From: Craterostigma plantagineum
Lineage: Eukaryota > Streptophyta > Magnoliopsida > Lamiales > Linderniaceae
Direction of reading: 5' to 3'
NCBI GenBank assembly: GCA_027422505.1
Contig: JAPQWV010000325.1
Span: 620,001-684,000, forward strand
DNA: 64,000 nucleotides
The position numbers and the translations under genes are program-made. Positions 55,701-64,000 of this stretch are shown piece by piece. Position 1 is the first letter of the stretch. Each line of letters starts with the position of its first letter. The notes below the pieces were generated by a model. That model was not told where the DNA came from and made no database searches. It saw nothing but the letters and a program-made list of their open reading frames with translations.

Positions 55701-58700
55701 ATTCCACTCGGACAGCAACCCTATCTCAGAATCGGACGATTTTTCGAGGTCGATGGAGTTCGTATCAGGACTAACTTAAAACATAAATATTCTATGTAAT
55801 CAAGTTGACTTTCCAGAAGAATTTGAATCAGGGTCGTCCGATTTGTCAAGTTATAGTCAAAATCGTGCAGACTGCCGGTTTAAGCCGCTTCCACTCGGAC
55901 AACAACCCTAAGTCAGAATCGGGCGAATTTTCGAGGTCGATGGACTTCGAATTCGGTAGTAATTTAAAACAAACAAATTCTAGATAATCAAGTTGGCTTT
56001 CCAAGAGAATTTGAATCAGTGTCGTCCGACTTGTCAATCAAAAGTTATAGTCAAAATCGTGCAGACTGCCGGTGTAGGCCGATTCCACTCGGACAACAAC
56101 CCTATGTCAGAATTGGGCGATTTTTTGAGGTCGATGGACGTCGAATTGGGACTAACTTAAAACATACAAATTCTAGATAATCAAGTTGGCTTTCCATAGG
56201 AATTTGAATCAGGGTCGTCCGACTTGTCAATCGAAAGTTATAGTCAAAATCGTGCAGACTGCCGATTTAGGCCGATTCCACTCGGACAGCAACCCTATGT
56301 CAGAATCGGGCGATTTTTCGAGGTCGATGGACTTCGAATCGGGACTCACTTAAAACATAAAAATTCTAGATAATCAAGTTGACTTCCGGAAGAATTTGAA
56401 TCAGGGTCGTCCGATTTGTCAAGTTATAGTCAAAATCGTGCAGACTGCCGGTTTCGGCCGACTCCACTCGGACAGCAACCCTAAGTTAGAATTCGGCGAA
56501 TTTTCATGGTCGATGGACTTCGAATAGGGACTAACGTAAAAATACAAATTCTAGATAATCAGAATCGGGCAAATTTTCGAGGTCGATGGACTTCGAATCG
56601 GTACTAATTTATACAAACAAATTCTAGATAATCAAGTTGGCTTTCCATAAGAATTTGAATCAAGGTCTTCTAACTTGTCAATCGATAGTTATAGTCAAAA
56701 TTGTGCGTACTGCCGGTTTCGGCCGATTCCACTCGTAAAGCAACCCTAAGTTAGAATTCGGCGAATTTTCAAGGTCGATGGACTTCGAATAGGGACTAAC
56801 GTAAAAAATACAAATTCTAGATAATCAAGTTGTCTTTCCATAGGAATTTGAATCAAGGTTGTCCGACTTGTCAATCGAAAGTTATAGTCAAAATCGTGCA
56901 GACTGATGATTTAGGTCGATTCCACTCGGACAGCAACCCTATCTCAGAATCGGACGATTTTTCGAGGTCGATGGAGTTCGTATCGGGACTAACTTAAAAC
57001 ATAAATATTCTATGTAATCAAGTTGACTTTCCAGAAGAATTTGAATCAGGGTCGTCCGATTTGTCAAGTTATAGTCAAAATCGTGCAGACTGCCGGTTTA
57101 AGCCGCTTCCACTCGGACAACAACCCTAAGTCAGAATCGGGCGAATTTTCGAGGTCGATGGACTTCGAATTCGGTAGTAATTTAAAACAAACAAATTCTA
57201 GATAATCAAGTTGGCTTTCCAAGAGAATTTGAATCAGTGTCGTCCGACTTGTCAATCAAAAGTTATAGTCAAAATCGTGCAGACTGCCGGTTTAGGCCGA
57301 TTCCACTCGGACAACAACCCTATGTCAGAATTGGGCGATTTTTTGAGGTCGATGGACGTCGAATTGGGACTAACTTAAAACATACAAATTCTAGATAATC
57401 AAGTTGGCTTTCCATAGGAATTTGAATCAGGGTCGTCCGACTTGTCAATCGAAAGTTATAGTCAAAATCGTGCAGACTGCCGATTTAGGCCGATTCCACT
57501 CGGACAGCAACCCTATGTCAGAATCGGGCGATTTTTCGAGGTCGATGGACTTCGAATCGGGACTCACTTAAAACATTAAAATTCTAGATAATCAAGTTGA
57601 CTTCCGGAAGAATTTGAATCACGGTCGTCCGATTTGTCAAGTTATAGTCAAAATCGTGCAGACTGCCGGTTTCGGCCGACTCCACTCGGACAGCAACCCT
57701 AAGTTAGAATTCGGCGAATTTTCATGGTCGATGGACTTCGAATAGGGACTAACGTAAAAATACAAATTCTAGATAATCAGAATCGGGCAAATTTTCGAGG
57801 TCGATGGACTTCGAATCGGTACTAATTTATACAAACAAATTCTAGATAATCAAGTTGGCTTTCCATAAGAATTTGAATCAAGGTCTTCTGACTTGTCAAT
57901 CGATAGTTATAGTCAAAATTGTGCGTACTGCCGGTTTCGGCCGATTCCACTCGGAAAGCAACCCTAAGTTAGAATGCGGCGAATTTTCAAGGTCGATGGA
58001 CTTCGAATAGGGACTAACGTAAAAAATACAAATTCTAGATAATCAAGTTGTCTTTCCATAGGAATTTGAATCAGGGTTGTCCGACTTGTCAATCGAAAGT
58101 TATAGTCAAAATCGTACAGACTGCCGATTTAGGCCGATTCCACTCGAACAGCAACCCTATGTCAGAATCGGGCGATTTTTTGAGGTCGATGGACTTCGAA
58201 TCGGGACTAACTTAAAACATTAAAATTCTAGATAATCAAGTTGACTTTCCGGAAGAATTTGAATCACGGTCGTCCGATTTGTCAAGTTATAGTCAAAATC
58301 GTGCAGACTGCCGGTTTCGGCCGATTCCACTCGAACAGCAACCCTAAGTTAGAATTCGGCGAATTTTCATGGTCGATGGACTTCGAATAGGGACTAACGT
58401 AAAAAATACAAATTCTAGATAATCAGAATCGGGCAAATTTTCGAGGTCGATGGACTTCGAATCGGTACTAATTTAAACAAACAAATTCTAGATAATCAAG
58501 TTAACTTTCCAAAGGAATTTAAATCAGTGTCGTCCGACTTGTCAATCGAAAGTTATAGTCAAAACGTGCAGACTGCCGGTTTATGCCGATTCCACTCGGA
58601 CAGCAACCCTATGTCAGAATCGGGCGATTTGTCGAGGTCGATAGACTTCGAATCGGGACTAACTTAAAACATTAAAATTCTAGATAATCAAGTTGACTTT

Positions 58701-61700
58701 CCGGAAGAATTTGAATCACGGTCGTCCGATTTGTCAAGTTATAGTCAAAACCGTGCAGACTGCCGGTTTAAGCCGCTTCCACTCGGACAACAAAGTCAGA
58801 ATTGGGCGAATTTTCGAGGTCGATGGACTTCGAATCGGTACTAATTTAAAACAAACAAATTCTAGATAATCAAGTTGGCTTTCCAAGCGAATTTGAATTA
58901 GTGTCGTCCGACTTGTCAATCAAAAGTTATAGTCAAAATCGTGCAGACTTCTGGTTTAGGCCTATTCCACTCGGACAACAACCCTATGTCAGAATCGGGC
59001 GATTTTTCGAGGTCGATGGACTTCGAATTGGGACTAACCTAAAACATGAAAATTCTAGGTAATCAAGTTGGCGTTCCATAAGAATTTGAATCACGGTCTT
59101 CTGACTTGTCAATCGATAGTTACAGTCAAAATTGTGCGTACTGCCGGTTTCGGCCGATTCCACTCGGAAAGCAACCCTAAGTTAGAATTCGGCGAATTTT
59201 CAAGGTCAATGGACTTCGAATAGGGACTAACTAAAAAATACAAATTCTAGATACTCAAGTTGGCTTTCCATAGGAATTTGAATCAGGGTCGTCCGACTTG
59301 TCAATCGAAAGTTATAGTCAAAATCGTGCAGACTGCCGATTTAGGCCGATTCCACTCGGACAACAACCCTATGTCAGAATCGGGCGATTTTTCGAGGTCG
59401 ATGGACTTCGAATTGGGACTAACCTAAAACATAAAAATTCTAGATAATCAAGTTGGCTTTCCATAAGAATTTGAATCAAGGTCTTCTGACTTGTCAATCG
59501 ATAGTTATAGTCAAAATTGTGCGTACTGCCGGTTTCGGCCGATTCCACTCGGAAAGCAACCCTAAGTTAGAATTCGGCGAATTTTCAAGGTCGATGGACT
59601 TCGAATAGGGACTAACGTAAAAAATACAAATTCTAGATAATCAAGTTGTCTTTCCATAGGAATTTGAATCAGGGTTGTCCGACTTGTCAATCGAAAGTTA
59701 TAGTCAAAATCGTCCAGACTGCCGATTTAGGCCGATTCCACTCGGACAGCAACCCTATGTCAGAATCGGGCGATTTTTCGAGGTCGATGGACTTCGAATC
59801 GGGACTAACTTAAAACATTAAAATTCTAGATAATCAAGTTGACTTTCCGGAAGAATTTGAATCACGGTCGTTCGATTTGTCAAGTTATAGTCAAAATCGT
59901 GCAGACTGCCGGTTTCGGCCGATTCCACTCGAACAGCAACCCTAAGTTAGAATTCGGCGAATTTTCATGGTCGATGGACTTCGAATAAGGACTAACGTAA
60001 AAATACAAATTCTAGATAATCAGAATCGGGCAAATTTTCGAGGTCGATGGACTTCGAATCGGTACTAATTTAAACAAACAAATTCTAGATAATCAAGTTA
60101 ACTTTCCAAAGGAATTTTAATCAGTGTCGTCCGACTTGTCAATCGAAAGTTATAGTCAAAACGTGCAGACTGCCGGTTTATGCCGATTCCACTCGGACAT
60201 TAACCCTATGTCAGAATCGGGCGATTTTTCGAGGTCGATAGACTTCGAATCGGGACTAACTTAAAACATAAAAATTCTAGGTAATCAAGTTGACTTTCCA
60301 GAAGAATTTGAATCAGGGTCGTCCGATTTGTCAAGTTATAGTCAAAACCGTGCAGACTGCCGGTTTAAGCCGCTTCCACTCGGACAACAAAGTCAGAATC
60401 GGGCGAATTTTCGAGGTCGATGGACTTCGAATAGGTACTAATTTAAAACAAACAAATTCTAGATAATCAAGTTGGTTTTCCAAACAAATTTGAATAAGTG
60501 TCGTCCGACTTGTCAATCAAAAGTTATAGTCAAAATCGTGCAGACTGCCGGTTTAGGCCGATTCCACTCGGACAACAACCCTATGTCAGAATCGGGCGAA
60601 TTTTCGAGGTCGATGGACTTCGAATCGGTACTAATTTAAAACAAACAAATTCGAGATAATCAAGTTGGTTTTCCAAACAAATTTGAATAAGTGTCGTCCG
60701 ACTTGTCAATCGAAAGTTATAGTCAAAATGGTGCAGACTGCCGATTTAGGCCGATTCCACTCGGACAGCAACCCTATGTCAGAATCGGGCGATTTTTCGA
60801 GGTCGATGGACTTCGAATTGGGACTAACTTAAAACGTTAAAATTCTAGATAATCAAGTTGGATTTCCATAAGAATTTGAATCAGGGTCGTCTGACTTGTC
60901 AATCGAAGTTATAGTCAAAATTGTGTAGACTGCCGGTTTCGGCCGATTCCACACGGACAGCAACCCTAAGTTAGAATTCGGCGTCTTTTCAAGGTCGATG
61001 GACTTCGAATCGGGACTAACGTAAAAAATAAAAATTCTAGATAATCAAGTTGTTTTTCCAAAGGAATTTGAATCAGGGTTGTCCGACTTGTCAATCGAAA
61101 GTTATAGTCAAAATCGTGCAGACTGACGATTTAGGTCGATTCCACTCGGACAGCAACCCTATCTCAGAATCGGACGATTTTTCGAGGTCGATGGAGTTCG
61201 TATCGGGACTAAATTAAAACATAAAAATTCTAGGTAATCAAGTTGACTTTCCAGAAGAATTTGAATCAGGGTCGTCCGATTTGTCAAGTTATAGTCAAAA
61301 TCGTGCAGACTGCCGGTTTAAGCCGCTTCCACTCGGACAACAACCCTAAGTCAGAATCGGGCGAATTTTCGAGGTCGATGGACTTCGAATTCGGTAGTAA
61401 TTTAAAACAAACAAATTCTAGATAATCAAGTTGGCTTTCCAAGAGAATTTGAATCAGTGTCGTCCGACTTGTCAATCAAAAGTTATAGTCAAAATCGTGC
61501 AGACTGCCGGTATAGGCTGATTCCACTCGGACAACAACCCTATGTCAGAATCGGGCGATTTTTTGAGGTCGATGGACGTCGAATTGGGACTAACTTAAAA
61601 CATACAAATTCTAGATAATCAAGTTGGCTTTCCGTAGGAATTTGAATCAGGGTCGTCCGACTTGTCAATCGAAAGTTATATTCAAAATCGTGCAGACTGC

Positions 61701-64000
61701 CGATTTAGGCCGATTCCACTCGGACAGCAACCCTATGTCAGAATCGGGCGATTTTTCGAGGTCGATGGACTTCGAATTGGGACTAACTTAAAACATACAA
61801 ATTCTAGATAATCAAGTTGGCTTTTCATAAGAATTTGGATCAGGGTCGTCTGACTTGTCAATCGAAAGTTATAGTCAAAAATGTGCAGACTGCCGGTTTC
61901 GGCCGATTCCACTCGGACAGCAACCCAAAGTTAGAATTCGGTGAATTTTCAATGTCGATGGACTACGAATCAGGACTAACGTAAAAAATACAAATTCTAG
62001 ATAATCAAGTTGTCTTTCCATAGGAATTTTAATCAGGGTCGTCCGACTTGTCAATCGAAAGTTATAGTCAAAATCGTGCAGACTGCCGATTTAGGCCGAT
62101 TCCACTCGGACAGCAATCCTATGTCAGAATCGGGCGATTTTTCGAGGTCGATGGACTTCGAATCGGGACTAACTTAAAACATAAAAATTCTAGATAATCA
62201 AGTTGACTTTCCGGAAGAATTTGAATCAGGGTCGTCCGATTTGTCGAGTTATAGTCAAAATCGTGCAGACTGCCGGTTTCAGCCGATTCCACTCGGACAG
62301 CAACCCTAAGTTAGAATTCGGCGAATTTTCATGGTCGATGGACTTCAAATAGGGACTAACGTAAAAAATACAAATTCTAGATAATCAGAATCAGGCAAAT
62401 TTTCGAGGTCGATGGACTTCGAATCGGTACTAATTTAAACAAACAAATTCTAGATAATCAAGTTAACTTTCCAAAGGAATTTTAATCAGTGTCGTCCGAC
62501 TTGTCAAACGAAAGTTATAGTCAAAACGTGCAGACTGCCGGTTTAGGCCGATTCCACTCGGACAGCAACCCTATGTCAGAATCGGGCGATTTTTCGAGGT
62601 CGATGGACTTCGAATTGGGACTAACCTAAAACATAAAAATTCTAGATAATCAAGTTGGCTTTCCATAAGAATTTGAATCACGGTCTTCTGACTTGTCAAT
62701 CGATAGTTATAGTCAAAATTGTGCGTACTGCCGGTTTCGGCCGATTCCACTCGGAAAGCAACCCTAAGTTAGAATTCGGAGAATTTTCAAGGTCGATGGA
62801 CTTCGAATAGGGACTAACGTAAAAAATACAAATTCTAGATAATCAAGTTGGCTTTCCATAGGTATTTGAATCAGGGTCGTCCGACTTGTCAATCGAAAGT
62901 TATAGTCAAAATCGTGCAGACTGCCGATTTAGGCCGATTCCACTCGGACAGCAACCCTATGTCAGAATCGGGCGATTTTTCGAGGTCGATGGACTTCGAA
63001 TCGGGACTAACTTAAAACATAAAATTCTAGATAATCAAGTTGACTTTCCGGAAGAATTTGAATCAGGGTCGTCCGATTTGTCAAGTTATAGTCAAAATCG
63101 TGCAGACTGCCGGTTTCGGCCGATTCCACTCGTACAGCAACCCTAAGTTAGAATTCGGCGAATTTTCATGGTCGATGGACTTCGAATAGGGACTAACGTA
63201 AAAAATACAAATTCTAGATAATCAGAATCGGGCAAATTTTCGAGGTCGATGGACTTCGAATCGGTACTAATTTAAACAAACAAATTCTAGATAATCAAGT
63301 TGGCTTTCCAAGCGAATTTGAATCAGTGTCGTCCGACTTGTCAATCAAAAGTTATAGTCAAAATCGTGCAGACTGCTGGTTTAGGCCGATTCCACTCGGA
63401 CAACAACCCTATGTCAGAATCGGACGATTTTTCGAGGTCGATGGACTTCGAATTGGGACTAACTTAAAACATAAAAATTCTAGATAATCAAGTTGGCTTT
63501 CCATAAGAATTTGAATCAAGGTCTTCTGACTTGTCAATCGATAGTTATAGTCAAAATTGTGCGTACTGCCGGTTTCGTCCGATTCCACTCGGAAAGCAAC
63601 CCTAAGTTAGAATTCGGCGAATTTTCAAGGTCGATGGACTTCGAATAGGGACTAACGTAAAAATACAAATTCTAGATAATCAAGTTGGCTTTCCATTAGA
63701 ATTTGAATCAGGGTGTCCGACTTGTCAATCGAAAGTTATAGTCAAAATCGTGCAGACTGCCGATTTAGGCCGATTCCACTCGGACAGCAACCCTATGTCA
63801 GAATCGGGCGATTTTTCGAGGTCGATGGACTTCGAATCGGGACTAACTTAAAACATAAAATTCTAGGTAATCAAGTTGACTTTCCAGAAGAATTTGAATC
63901 AGGGTCGTCCGATTTGTCAAGTTATAGTCAAAACCGTGCAGACTGCCGGTTTAAGCCGCTTCCACTCGGACAACAAAGTCAGAATTGGGCGAATTTTCGA
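52724..64000. repeat. Satellite array, right block, rearranged higher-order repeat
   Basis: The same monomer family as 33757-38715, about 59 monomers by length, continuing to the window edge. The junction motif of the long monomer (TAATCAGAATCGGGC or close) recurs near 53337, 54550, 55150, 56567, 57777, 58430, 60017, 62384 and 63220, so spacing varies from about 600 to 2400 bp instead of a steady 1212. Sequence shared with the left block shows the array continued through the B2 insertion point. Confidence 0.93.
55423..57858. repeat. Tandem duplication of a 1218-bp satellite block
   Basis: 55423-56640 and 56641-57858 share rare variants (CTTCTAACTT, CACTCGTAAAGC, GAGTTCGTATC, CTATCTCAGAATCGGAC) at a constant 1218-bp offset. 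A related segment recurs near 61100-61600. Confidence 0.8.

Noticed and set aside
33757..64000. Evenly spaced repeats resembling a CRISPR array, with recurring 60-86-codon ORFs on both strands
   Set aside because: Monomers of about 190 bp repeat whole, with no unique spacers and no cas genes, in a plant context. The ORFs recur with the repeat period and are reading-frame by-products.

Overview
The window is plant nuclear repeat DNA: nested LTR retrotransposons sitting in a tandem satellite array. I see no convincing host gene. The satellite, the plant-type Ty1/copia (Sirevirus-like) and Ty3/gypsy chromovirus (Tekay/Del-like) elements and the initiator-Met tRNA primer sites all point to a flowering plant, probably a eudicot. 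I cannot name the species. The setting resembles heterochromatin, pericentromeric or a satellite block.

Layout. (1) Bases 1-33756 are one Sirevirus-like element, 'A', whose 5' LTR lies off the left edge. It runs gag end (2-415), pol (419-3754), a non-coding region with polypurine tracts and minisatellites (3755-5692), a large ORF in the env position (5693-5709 continuing at 29696-33401) and a 3' LTR (33460-33756). (2) A Tekay-like Ty3/gypsy element (5710-29690, target duplication GACCA) splits that ORF 17 bases after its ATG. It has 2.78-kb LTRs and one intact 1489-aa gag-pol ORF ending in a chromodomain-like region. (3) A second Sirevirus family, 'B', copy 1 (5810-19582, duplication TGGGT), is inserted in the Tekay 5' LTR. 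(4) Satellite DNA occupies 33757-38715 and 52724-64000. The left block is a regular six-monomer higher-order repeat of about 1212 bp; the right block is rearranged. (5) B copy 2 (38716-52723, minus strand, duplication AATTG) is inserted in the satellite. The order of events is satellite, then A, then Tekay, then B1; B2 is an independent recent insertion. By eye the two LTRs of each B copy are identical, and the Tekay LTRs differ at about four places.

How the parts work together. Each Sirevirus encodes Gag, a Pol polyprotein (protease, integrase, reverse transcriptase, RNase H) and a third protein of about 1180-1240 aa. B1 has intact gag and pol but a one-base deletion in the third ORF. B2 has an intact third ORF and pol but a broken gag. 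Each copy could therefore need the other, or related copies, to move.

The most interesting signals are in the Sirevirus non-coding space. In both A and B the third ORF looks like its own transcription unit: TGGGCC/TGGGCT and telo-box-like elements, a CT-rich leader, a splice-donor-like site, a 1.1-1.4-kb T-rich intron-like stretch filled with minisatellites, then an acceptor-like site just before the ATG. Family B also carries a small antisense ORF (57 aa, hydrophobic C-terminus) behind a perfect TATA box, divergent from that promoter. The third protein has NLS-like and RGG-like segments and no convincing membrane anchor, so 'env' describes its position only. All functional statements are inferred from sequence read by eye.
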